Below are positions 9,401 to 19,239 of a stretch of DNA of 64,000 bases, piece by piece (position 1 is the stretch's first letter; each line of letters starts with the position of its first letter). The stretch spans positions 62,001 through 126,000 of the forward strand of contig JADJWN010000012.1 of assembly GCA_016716335.1 (NCBI GenBank). The letters are read 5' to 3'. Made by a program: the position numbers and the translations under genes. The notes beneath the pieces were generated by a model. The model saw only the letters and a program-made list of their open reading frames with translations, was not told where the DNA came from and did not search any database. Source of the stretch: Saprospiraceae bacterium (GTDB lineage: Bacteria; Bacteroidota; Bacteroidia; Chitinophagales; Saprospiraceae).

Positions 9401-9807
9401 TCAAAACCCTCTGCCCAGTTTCCAACCCAGCCATCCCATAGGCAGATATGCAAGAGACAGATCCAATAGGATATACCACATAGGAGCAGGTATCATGGTC
9501 GTGGCCATTATCCCTCCCATCAGAAAGAATAATGCTACCACCATTACCAGTATTTTGTGATGGGTGGCAGCTGATTTAGCTACCAGAAAGGCTCCTGCCA
9601 GGGTGCCGGCTGAATGTGCCAGAAATGGAAAGATAAAATGCACGGGCTGTAACAATGGCATGGCTGCTTTAAGGCCTTCCGTCGTGGTCATGTCTGCTCC
9701 TTCCGGGGCGGTATAATCATTGGCCCCAGGTATATTAACGCCATGTTCATCAGCGAGCCCAGAATAATTCCGCCCAATACTGCTGCAATGTTTGTTACAA
9801 TATTCAT
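9401..9807 (-). pseudogene. Small four-helix membrane protein, frameshifted
   Basis: The natural start is the ATG at 9805-9807, reading MNIVTNIAAVLGGIILGSLM and then MALIYLGPMII. The rest (PEGADMTTTEGLKAAMPLLQ, then FPFLAHSAGTLAGAFLVAK and MGGIMATTMIPAPMWYILLD) is in another frame. A single missing base at the G-rich stretch 9705-9712 (plus strand) explains the break; repairing it gives about 135 residues with four membrane helices. It looks like a conserved hypothetical Bacteroidota protein of unknown function. The intact reading on both sides suggests a sequencing error or a recent mutation. Confidence 0.7.
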
Positions 9808-10056
9808 TATTTAATATTTTTACCGTATTAAAATATACTCCTGAACGGCCAAACCTCATTATTCATAAGCAAAGTATCTTCTCCATTTCATTATTATAGT
9901 TTCGGTATTTTTGATTTGTGCCTGAAGTGTAGAAGTTGCCTTCCTGAGAGTGCTGCAAAATCATTTTGGTTGTGACACAAAACATATTGGCTTTATGTCA
10001 ATTTGTATTTTGGGAATTATTGAATATGGCAGAGGTTTTCGGCATTGTGGTACAAA

Positions 10057-10064
10057 TATACAGC
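10057..10064. repeat. Target-site duplication, left copy
   Basis: TATACAGC immediately outside the left end of the IS66 element, repeated exactly at 12475-12482. Eight-base duplications are the rule for IS66. Confidence 0.9.
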
Positions 10065-10085
10065 GTAAGCATTCGACAAAGTACA
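10065..10085 (+). repeat. IS66 terminal inverted repeat, tnpC end
   Basis: Begins GTAAGCATTCGACAAAGTAC. It matches the inverse of the other end apart from a few central bases and lies 31 bases beyond the tnpC stop. Confidence 0.85.
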
Positions 10086-10095
10086 AGGGGATAGA

Positions 10096-11625
10096 TCATT
10101 CTTGGTTTTTATATGAGGCAGGGGTGAGGGTCTCAATGGCATTGATATTTGTGTCGGGCACTTTTTTCAAAAACCAATACAAGTACTCGTATGGATTTAT
10201 ATCCTGCGACTTGCAGTTGGTCAATACTGTGTAGAATGTGGCTATGTTCAATGCTGCTTCATGCCCTCCTGCAAACAGATAGTTTTCCTCCCTAATGCCA
10301 GGGGCGTATGGCATTTTCCACCAGATTGTTGTCTATCTCCACATCTCCGGTACCGGCATACCGTATCAGGCTTTGCCATCGCCTGGTGGTGTAGCTCAAT
10401 GCCTTGCCTATGGGTGACGACGGACTTACAGTGAGTGAATGCCGGTCTATCCAGCTTTTCAGCTCTTCGAGTATGGGTACTGATTTTTCTGCACGAAAGG
10501 CTTTGCGTTGACCGGTACTGTATTGTTGCGTCCGGCAATGCTCCTCGACCTTGTACAATTGCTGTATCATCGTCAATGCCGTATGGGCTAGTGCCTGATC
10601 GTTGGCAGTGGCTTCGACAAATTTTCCTGGCATGTGCCCAGCAATTGTAATGCTCCACCTCCGCCATGATGCGGTCTATGGTTTCATATACGGTGTATCC
10701 GTCACTTTGTATCTTGCCTTTGTAATCCCTCAGCATCTCCGCAGGTCCTGCCCGACCACGGCCGTGCCGGTACTCAAAGTACCCTGACTTACTCACCGGA
10801 TCCACTATGACCCACATATAGCCCTGATGGGTCGTACCTTTTTTGACAAACATTACTTTTATGGTGCTTTCGTCCATCTGTATGTAACCGCTTTGCAATA
10901 TCTGTTTTTTGATACATTCGGCTACCGGACGCAGCAATTCGGCAATGCGATGCACCCAGTTGTTCATCGTAGAGGGGGAGATTACCACTCCCTGTCTTTT
11001 GTATATCTGCTGCTGACGGTATTCGGGCAGATGATCCACATATTTGGATACTACCACCTGTGCCAGCAGGCTCTCATCGGCTTCGCATTTCGGCGGGGCC
11101 TCGGACGGCAACTCTGCTACACGGATCTGGCCCGTGCTGGTGTTTTTGTATTTGGGCCTTATGATGCACTTTACATACAGCTTCTGGATGTCTATGGCCA
11201 GCTTTCGGGTGATTTCCTTACCTATCTCCACTTCGCCTTCCTGACACTCCAGTGTCAAATACTCCTCTCTCTTACTTCCAGGTGACCACAGCCTTCGATT
11301 AGCTGACGCCCTTTATGTCGGGTCTTCTTACGCTCGTAGCTGATGGTCTGTTTTTCAGCCTCGGGGGCAGGTGCGCCAACCTGCTCTGCAGGGACTCTCC
11401 CGGTGATTCTTCACAGGCGGATTCCAATATGGAAAATATGGTGAGCTGTCTGTCATCTGCCGGCACAAACCTCTCTGACTTGCTGTTATAAATCTGCTTG
11501 CGAAACAAATCAAGCTGATATTGCAGTGCCAGCACTTTTTCCTGCATAGACGCATACTTGTCCAAAAGCTGCTGGTTGAGGTCTTTTAATGCTGTATTTT
11601 CTGCTAACAGTGCTTCGTAACTCAT
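10096..11625 (-). pseudogene. tnpC: IS66 transposase (TnpC), multiply frameshifted
   Basis: The DDE transposase of IS66. Pieces appear in order across frames: coiled-coil N-terminus (MSYEALLAENTALKDLNQQL, then RKQIYNSKSERFVP); central part with IRPKYKNTSTGQIRVAELP, VSKYVDHLPEYRQQQIY, IQMDESTIKVM (catalytic D) and IQSDGYTVY (second D); then FVEATANDQALAHTALTMI, NNLVENAIRP (catalytic E) and the C-terminal NYLFAGGHEAALNIATFY. Breaks lie near 11375-11390, at the CT repeat 11264-11272, at the T4 run 10622-10625 and near 10290-10306 (two). All are short repeats or homopolymers. As read, no functional transposase is made. Confidence 0.9.
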
Positions 11626-11718
11626 AGCATAAAGATACAACCTCTGCTATATATATGCAAGTATTTTATAATTTGTTTTCTGCTTTTTCTACTGTTTTTT
11701 CAGCCGTTTATTATGCTT

Positions 11719-12129
11719 TTATACCGTCCCGCTACCACCGGTGACTTCTGCCATAGGTGTGCCTTGAAGCCCCGGTGGGTTTGTCGGCCTATATCTGAGT
11801 CTGTGGTGCAATCCCACCAAAGATATGCCGCTCAGCAGCATCACCAAATGCTGGTAGCTGATCTCATACTTTATCTCTCCCTCCACTGAGGTCAGTGATT
11901 CAAATCGCCCCCGCTCCAGCCGCTTCATGTACACCACAAATCCGTCTCCGTCCCACACCAGCATCTTGACAGTCTGATAACTCTTAGAGAAAAACACATA
12001 CACCGAACCATCCATCGGATCTGCTTTCAACTCCTGCCGTACAATCCCGCCCAGACTCCACAATCCCTTGCGCATATCCACACTGCTGCGGTACAGGTAA
12101 AACCTCTGATGTGACCCAAAACCTATCAT
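11719..12129 (-). CDS. tnpB: IS66 accessory protein TnpB
   Basis: 136 residues with the TnpB hallmarks: FYLYRSSVDMRKGLWSLGGI, DPMDGSVYVFFSKSYQTVKML, WDGDGFVVYMKRLERGRF and LLSGISL near residue 100. IS66 needs TnpB for transposition, but its biochemical function is unclear. The usual TnpB ends soon after the LRYR segment at about 115 residues; the extra proline/glycine-rich tail here may reflect a late frameshift. The start overlaps the tnpA stop (ATGA). Confidence 0.88.
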   Translation of the reverse strand: MIGFGSHQRFYLYRSSVDMRKGLWSLGGIVRQELKADPMDGSVYVFFSKSYQTVKMLVWDGDGFVVYMKRLERGRFESLTSVEGEIKYEISYQHLVMLLSGISLVGLHHRLRYRPTNPPGLQGTPMAEVTGGSGTV

Positions 12130-12404
12130 CTGACCAATGCCAAGAGCATACCCACCTCAGATAGAGCTGCCGGTATATGTATTTTTATTCCTCCGGGATA
12201 TTCGATGATTATATGGAGGTGTGGTGCAGCAGCAGGCATCACTATCTCCCTGAACTTCGAAGAGGTGCTCCGGCATTGATTTCTCAACCAATAACTCAGG
12301 GTACTCTCTTTGAGCTCCTTATCAGCACAAGATGCCTTGATGCTTTGTCCGCTCTGATGAAATTGATCTAATATCCGGGATCTTTGCTCCATACTGTATC
12401 TCAT
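12126..12404 (-). CDS. tnpA: IS66 accessory protein TnpA
   Basis: A 92-residue protein with an N-terminal helix-turn-helix (MEQRSRILDQFHQSGQSIKA, then ADKELKESTLSYWLRNQ) and the short C-terminal HIIIEYPGGIKIHIPAA segment typical of IS66 OrfA. It is the first gene of the element, about 50 bases inside the right terminal repeat, and is intact. Confidence 0.88.
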   Translation of the reverse strand: MRYSMEQRSRILDQFHQSGQSIKASCADKELKESTLSYWLRNQCRSTSSKFREIVMPAAAPHLHIIIEYPGGIKIHIPAALSEVGMLLALVR

Positions 12405-12453
12405 ATCTTATTTTTGACCCAAAGTTAAGCCACCTCATCTGGACGAAAAGGGA

Positions 12454-12474
12454 TGTACTTTGTGGGATGCTTAC
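12454..12474 (-). repeat. IS66 terminal inverted repeat, tnpA end
   Basis: Read on the minus strand it starts GTAAGCATCCCACAAAGTAC, pairing with the left end at 10065. Confidence 0.85.
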
Positions 12475-12482
12475 TATACAGC
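12475..12482. repeat. Target-site duplication, right copy
   Basis: TATACAGC, identical to 10057-10064. Confidence 0.9.
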
Positions 12483-12493
12483 AGTTGAGCTTA

Positions 12494-12527
12494 AAACCTT
12501 ACAGGTTTTTGAAAACCTATAAGGTTT
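12494..12527. terminator. Palindrome of the AAACCTTA...TAAGGTTT type, possible terminator
   Basis: AAACCTTACAGGTTTT (12494-12509) and AAAACCTATAAGGTTT (12512-12527) form a 16-bp stem with one mismatch and a 2-base loop. It lies about 95 bases beyond the stop of the giant minus-strand gene and could end its transcript. This palindrome type is, as I recall, also scattered in Bacteroidota intergenic regions, so it may simply be an interspersed repeat. Confidence 0.5.
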
Positions 12528-12622
12528 GATAAGTTGATTTTTATTGCGGAGTATGGCACATGTGACGGACTATATCAAACTTCCGCATGAATTTGATTTC
12601 AACATAATTTTACAATACTTGA

Positions 12623-15600
12623 TCAAAGCTTTACAATTCTAAATACTCGATAATAATGATTGGTTCGGATTTCAACAAAATAAACCCCCGGATAATTAAT
12701 ATAAGAATCCCCAACGGTAATTTTCAAAGGATGTTCAGTCTCTGCAATTGTATGGTAATATACAGGTTTACCGGAATTATCTTTGATAGTAATAACCAGG
12801 TCTTTTAATTTTTCAAATCCCTGTATGTTGATAACTGCCTCAGTATTGATAGGATTAGGGCTCACTGATACTGCTGGAAATGAAGAATAGGATTTAATCT
12901 CAGATATTGAACTTGTACAATTATAACTCACCTGATATCTGTATATTGGATCAGTTATATTCCTGTCGATCAATATTCTCAAATAATAAGTTTGACCTGC
13001 TACTGTATAAAACTCCATATTATCCTCAAAGATATTCAACAAGACACACGGTTCAGTGTATAAAATCATAAACATTTTCAAAGAATCCTGTTTTATATTC
13101 TTTATTTTTATTGCAGTACCGTCGCCTATGAAAAAATTTAAAATGCCCAAATTTTGCTCTAAGCAAATGTGCTTGTCTATTACCGGTGCAACTTTTCGGG
13201 CATCAACATTATTTTCTCCACATTCCAAGGGAGACGCTGATTCAAAAGTATTATTTGAATAGTATCCATCTTCACACTCAATTGAAAAATTACAAAAAGC
13301 ATTCACGTATAAATTTTGATGAATTATATTGTTTATCTTGATAACTTCATTTTTATGGCCAAAAAATTTTAGTTCTTTGTCTATATGTGTCGTAAAATAT
13401 CTGTATCCGATATCGTCACAGTTTTTGGTAAAATAGACAGTGTTTGGAAGTGTATTTCCGTATTTACTTCTAAATGTATATAGCTTATCATTTCCTTTTA
13501 TATTAAGAAATAAATCTGCATCCTGATAAAAGTTGTCAGGGCTAAGATTGTAAACATCTAAACTGATACTATCTCCACAATTAATAAATATTTCATTCTT
13601 ACAAAAATCTGCCGGATGAGAAGGAGCCGATAATGTTTTGATTTTAAATCTTTTTGAGCTGAACCGAAATTGCTCATCCGCACTTATCGAAAGAAAATAT
13701 TCTGTATTTTTATGTGTATAAAACTTATAAAACCCGCCTGGGATAATAGATTGATGGTACTGTATATTATTAATATTACAATCATCTTTAAAGAAAAAAA
13801 AGTGAAATTGTTTCATCACTTTCATTAATTATATAAAAAATAGAATCAGCTCCCCTTACTTTATACCATTGATTGACCACTCTATATTTTAATACATTAT
13901 TACCTGATGAATTGTACTTCAAAATTGTCATTGGATACCCCAGATAATCAAACTCTATGTTGTCGTCAGGATTCAATGGTTGAGCATTCTTACACGCTAA
14001 ATGGTCTTCATTTCCCCTACAATAAAAACCAAAATCAAAATCATCCATTAAATTTTCACTTAATTGCAAATGGACAAAATACTTAACACCATTCTCAGTT
14101 AAAAACAAATCTGATAAGTAAGATAAATTATCCATGTAATAAATCTGAGTATTTTGTCTGGGGTCGCATCCTGTACCTTTCAAAATAATTAAAGTGGTAC
14201 TAATATCTTTCTGTGTGGTGTTGTAATATAAAATTTTCTCTTTACCATCTCCGGTAAATGTGAACCAGATACTTTTGAAATTCGTCGAATTAAAACAATC
14301 ATTTAGTTTTGGTTTAGGTATCAAGCCCCCGTTATATCTTAAAATCTGATTGCATTGGATTTGTTCTGCTTTTGAACATTCAATATTATTAATGAGATCA
14401 ATGCATTCAAGCACAAAATCATAATTTCTGTTATCATTTATCAGTCCTTGGATTACCAGATAATATTGTTGGGAAGACTCTATAGTAAATACTAAATCTG
14501 ATACCCTTGATGATGATCGTTGCACACAAGTCAAACTTGTGCAATCACCTCTGATTATGGTCAGCGTATAAGCTGAAAATCCAGTAATAAGCGGTTTAAC
14601 ACGAAATGCTTTATCGATTCTTGGCAATTTATACCAATATGCTGCTGATTTATGGTCATAAAAATATTCAGGAAAATAAGAACTGTAATTCACAGGAGTA
14701 TTAAATCGACATGATATTATTTGTCCGCAAGTAATCTCATCGGCAAGTTTGCACTCACTGTTCCACAGTCTGTCTTCACATGTAGTTTGTACTTTATAAT
14801 GTTTTTCATGCTCTCCGGAAAATTTTAAGGTATAGTACAATCCTGGTTTGGTAGACAAAGAAACTGTTTTCTGATCAGGTGTTAGATATCCAACATTACA
14901 TTCATCATTGCACGTAGCGCCTGATTGATTAATTTTAATATTCCTGTTGAGCAAATTGTCAATATGAAAATTGATTTGCTGTCCGTTTCCTATGAAATAA
15001 TAATATACTCCGTTTCCCTTGCCGGCATTGTCACATTCGGGTATAGTCACTTCTTCTGGTGAAAGTAGTCCGACTGTACTCCACTCCAGTTCATCCCCAC
15101 ATTTGAATTCCAGCGGCTTATCACAAAAAACTGAGACATTCTGTGTATGGCACTTGACCTCAAAATCAAGGCCGATATATGCACCTGAAACAAATATAAA
15201 ATACTGTCTTCCTGCCTTTGTCTCAAATGTAAAATTGTCTGTTCTGTCCCAAACTTCAATACTTCGAAAATACTCAAACTTTAGCTCATTACATGAACCC
15301 GAATAAATAAACACAGATATCGGCTCAAAAAATGGAAATATGTTTTTATTAAAATGTAAGGAATAAAACTGATCGCTACCAATCAATCTCATCCAGATAC
15401 CTGAAGAAGGCAATCCATACCTGTGTTTATTGTCAATTATATTGTCAGTATTGTAAATTGAAATCTGTCGATTACAGGAAATGAATTCAGCGTCTTCACA
15501 AAATGGCTTGGCAGGTTTTTCATAACATTTAATATCAAGCTCAGCTACAAAATCCAGTTCAACAGGTCGAAGAGTAGAAGAAAGTTGAATAAAGTAAGAA

Positions 15601-18486
15601 AAACCTTCTTCACACAATATACCTATTGGAAAATCATGATTCTCGAGTGTCTTTATTTTTTCCAGATTATTGCAATTAGTCATTGTTCTGAAAACAGAAA
15701 CCTTGTTCCAGACTGAAGAATTATACCTTGGCTTGATTTCATATACCTTTCCATCACCTATTATCTTATACCATGAAGAATTATAATTTATTTTCCCATC
15801 CTCCACAGTATTTGTTCTTTCAGATTTATGAGGATAGTATGCCTTGTCATCACATCCGATTTGCACAGCACTATTACATTCATTTCCGGTTGGTATATCC
15901 ATACATTCAAGAAAATACTCCTGTCTATCATATACAGTCGTGAAATTAAACAGATAAAGCACATTATTTTTAAGATAAAGTGTAACTGTATCTGTAAGTG
16001 ACTGGTCAAAAATTTTATTTTGAATATTATGTTCATAAATTGCACAATTAGCCAAAATCCAATTATTCTCAAAAGGAACAATTCTAGTAAATTTTCCTTG
16101 TCCTACAATACCATACCATTTAGATAATTTAGTATTATATTCATTGTATGATTCAGAAACTGATTCTTTGACATCTATCAGCATTTTATCATTACATTGT
16201 GCAATTTGATAATTCTGATATGAAGTGCCTGTTAATTCCTGAAAATTAAATTCTGCTGTGGGGTAATTTGCAAATACAACAGAAAATGCGACATAATATT
16301 CCTCACCTTCTTCAGCTATAAAATTTAATGTTCCGGTCTGTGTGGATAAAATACAATCAAGCTCTGAACAAGATCCTTTATACATCGACAAATGTGCTCT
16401 TTGCCCATCTTTAATATTAATCGTAAGTAATTTTCCATTTCCTGTAATTTTATACCACAAATTCCTGTTATATAAATTGCAATCTTTTCCGCCAAAATCG
16501 TTTGCTGCATTTTGCAATGGTATCGTCATTATGGTGTCGCTAAAAATATTGAGTGCTTTTGCACATATATTATTGCTTATCGGAAATTTGCATTGAAATC
16601 TGATGCCAACCGGCTCTTCGGTATTACTGTTATTCAAAATCTGTATTAAGTATGGAGTATCCTGATTTGCATAAAATATCAGCTCATTGTTGAAAGCTGG
16701 CTCAGAACCCTTTAGCACAATCTCCCTTGAACAATTTATAATACACATTTTTATTTGAACTGATAGTTTGTACTACTTGTCCATTACCCCTGAAGCTAAA
16801 CCATCTTGATATGGGTGGATTGATTACTCCCGGATTTGCCCCTGTTGTTTTTATATTGGTAAAATTCAGTAAATACATGCTGTCACAAACTAATTCGGAC
16901 GCATAACCGCATGTCAATTTAATTTGATCTTCTCCATTACATTTTATACTAAATCTAACCGGAGTACCAACATTTGAAAGAGGTACTATTCTTACCCAAT
17001 AGGGTTGAGCATCCCTCACAAATATGAGCTCTCTGTCTTTTTGAAAATTATGAGCGCCACTAAAAAAATGATTAAATTTATCTGAACTGAATTTGTAAAT
17101 CGAATATTCCATTTGCCAGTTTTGTTCGGAATGTAATGTATAACTGACTTCTGTTGGATTTACTTTAAACCAATAACCTACACTTTTATCCGGATCTTCA
17201 TAATTTGTTTTTAAATTATACAAAATTGGTAAATTATAATTCCGGTTACAAACAAAATCCCCTGCCGTTTGATAATTTAACAGATTCCTCACATCTGTTG
17301 TATCACATTTAATGCCAACACTTAATTTATTATATCCGGAGTAATCTGATACTTTTATGTAGTAAACTTTACCCTTTTCTGACTGAATACTTTCCGTGTA
17401 TTTAATATTCAAATGTTTGTTATCAGATTTTAGCAATTGGCTTTCAAAACAATTTCCATCCAATAGTTCTGATTCATAAATGTAGTATTGGACTTGTGAC
17501 GGAAATATCGTACTGAACTCTATGTTTATAAGCCCTTCGATTCCTTCAAATTTATACCAATAACCATGACTTGTACTGTTAGAAATATCATTCAAATATA
17601 AATATGGGTTGTCCTGATTGGGTATTAATTTTTTTTCGCCACATTGAATTTTTTCAGCATAGCCACAACTCTGGTTAAGGCTTGGTGGTTTACAAGCTAT
17701 TGATATATCATAAAAAAGGCTTAAGTCTACTGGCCTCAATCCAATAATGTAAGAAATCCCCGGTGAAGTTGTGTATTCTTGTCCATGATAGATGGAGCCT
17801 TCACCTACACATTCAAGGTTTTCACAATTGCCTTTAAAGATTTGTGCCCTGAGCTGGTAATTTAAGAATGGATCATTACTAACATTGAATTTTATGTTTT
17901 CTCCGGTACCAATCAACTTTACCCATATTAATGGCTCATCTGCTTCTCTACAACCTGTTTTTTTGCCATTTATCAAAGCTCTTCCATCAAACTTCAATGA
18001 ATTTCCGCAATGTAATAAAAAAGCGTTTTCACAACTCTGATAGGGAATCAGATCTGTTCCTATCAAACTTATTTTAAAAGGTAGCTTTTCAAAATCTGTG
18101 CTAGATTTGTTTACAAACAAAAAGTATTCTTTTCCAAATTCCAGATTGAACAAATCATTTTGCTTTCCAATACAGATGAGCTGGTCACAGCTACCTTTGT
18201 ATAATTCTACTTCTAATTTATTGGAGAAGTTTTCATGTTGTATTTTCAGAATTTCTTTTCCGGCAATAAATTTATACCACAATCCCTGTCTATATGTACT
18301 GTTACATTGTGAATAATTAAAAGGATGTGCTTTCAAAGTATCTTTTATTATTGCCGAAGATGATACAGCTAAAGCTTTGGAGCATATTTCGTGAAAAAAA
18401 GGCTGCCCGAAAGTAATATTCTGAGCTATTACTATCCAAAGAATAAGTAATCCAATTCGAAAATTTTTTATTGTATTAAATTTCAT
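12623..18486 (-). pseudogene. Giant modular secreted protein with T9SS sorting domain (frameshifted twice)
   Basis: About 1,950 residues after repair. It has a signal peptide (MKFNTIKNFRIGLLILWIVI) and then at least twelve similar modules of about 130-150 residues. Each opens with a C-x2-A-x3-x-CG type stretch (CSKAEQIQC, CEDAEFISC, CGYASELVC) followed by a WYK-x-G-G/D-GK strand, an SVYKGSC-like strand and an E-x-G-x-YY strand. This resembles PPC-type beta modules. It ends in a T9SS type A domain (VSVSPNPINTEAVINIQG). Frame breaks lie at 16708-16713 (CCCTTT) and at the A8 run 13794-13801; removing one base at each restores the frame. The gene is strikingly AT-rich compared with its neighbours. 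The likely role is adhesion or another surface function; no catalytic motif is visible. Confidence 0.8.
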
Positions 18487-18728
18487 TTAAACCTACTTTT
18501 ATCTAAAATTCAAATTTTATTTTGGTTATGAAAGGTAAGTATAATTTATAAAGGTGAATCCTTGATTTACGGGTAATAGCCAAAAATAATAAGTTTTCCG
18601 GAAAATTGAAGAATGTCTGAAATTTATTTCAATGTTGCCGGCGATTAACGTCAGTTCAAGCACTGAAACCAAGACAAGTTAATTTATCAATAAATCTCCC
18701 CTTAACTTCCATCCACCATGCCTTCTAT

Positions 18729-18959
18729 GTAACTATTCAGCTATAATATGACTATTATTGATTTTGTCCCACAACCCAATGCGTGGCAAGCTTTGCCATG
18801 GGCAGAGAAACACGATTTCGTGTTGGTGCTAGACAGGTTTGCATATTTTGGCAAACAGCGTGTCCCACCAAAATAAAAGTTGTCTTTTCATTTTATCCAT
18901 GGATTACCATCCGTGGTTACAAATATTATACCCCTCTGAGAATACAGCTGAATAGTTAC
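18729..18959. repeat. 231-bp unit bounded by 14-bp inverted repeats (MITE-like or interspersed repeat)
   Basis: GTAACTATTCAGCT at 18729-18742 is the exact reverse complement of AGCTGAATAGTTAC at 18946-18959. The interior holds three consecutive hairpins. No target duplication is evident and no transposase is present. It may be a miniature non-autonomous element or a Bacteroidota interspersed repeat; copy number in the genome would decide. Confidence 0.55.
18784..18856. other. Three consecutive hairpins inside the inverted-repeat unit
   Basis: TGGCAA/TTGCCA (18784-18798, 3-base loop), AACACGA/TCGTGTT (18809-18824, 2-base loop) and GTTTGC/GCAAAC (18837-18856, 8-base loop) lie in a row. They could be DNA cruciform sites or an RNA fold. 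Confidence 0.45.
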
Positions 18960-19239
18960 CTTTACAGCGTGAAATGCAATAATCTGTGTAAATGCACTCT
19001 CCATTTTTTTTTCAATCTTTGTGCCTTGCTTATTCAGGTTGCTAATTGTTCAACAGTTTATTACTATGATAAAAGCTTTAGACCAGCTTCGATATGTTTC
19101 AAAGCTGATGTTTCTATAAAGTGCAGCGTTTTTAGCCACTATCAAAAATCCTCCTGATTCAAAAAAGCAAAAAGGGCCTTTGCTATCTGCAAAGACCCTT
19201 CAGAACAAGTCATTTATAAAATTTCAACCCAAATGAAAT

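Larger units (their letters stand above)
10065..12474 (-). mobile_element. IS66-family insertion sequence, complete ends
   Basis: A 2.41-kb element with the three-gene IS66 layout (tnpA, tnpB, tnpC, all on the minus strand). The terminal repeats both begin GTAAGCAT and share ACAAAGTACA: left 10065-10085, right 12454-12474. Perfect 8-bp duplications TATACAGC flank it. Only tnpC is disrupted, by several small indels. The element sits between a membrane-protein gene and an AT-rich giant gene and does not interrupt a recognisable coding sequence. Perfect duplications suggest recent insertion, so the tnpC damage may partly be sequencing error. Confidence 0.93.
18487..19239. other. Gene-free stretch holding a short repeat element
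   Basis: No convincing gene in about 750 bases. A 124-codon plus-strand frame (18783-19157) has no database-like features I recognise and overlaps palindromes. The stretch contains the inverted-repeat-bounded unit 18729-18959 and three hairpins (18784-18856). The remainder shows nothing I can name. Confidence 0.5.

Noticed and set aside
18783..19157. 124-codon plus-strand frame
   Set aside because: It runs through palindromes and the inverted-repeat unit, with no conserved-looking motif; treated as a repeat, not a gene.
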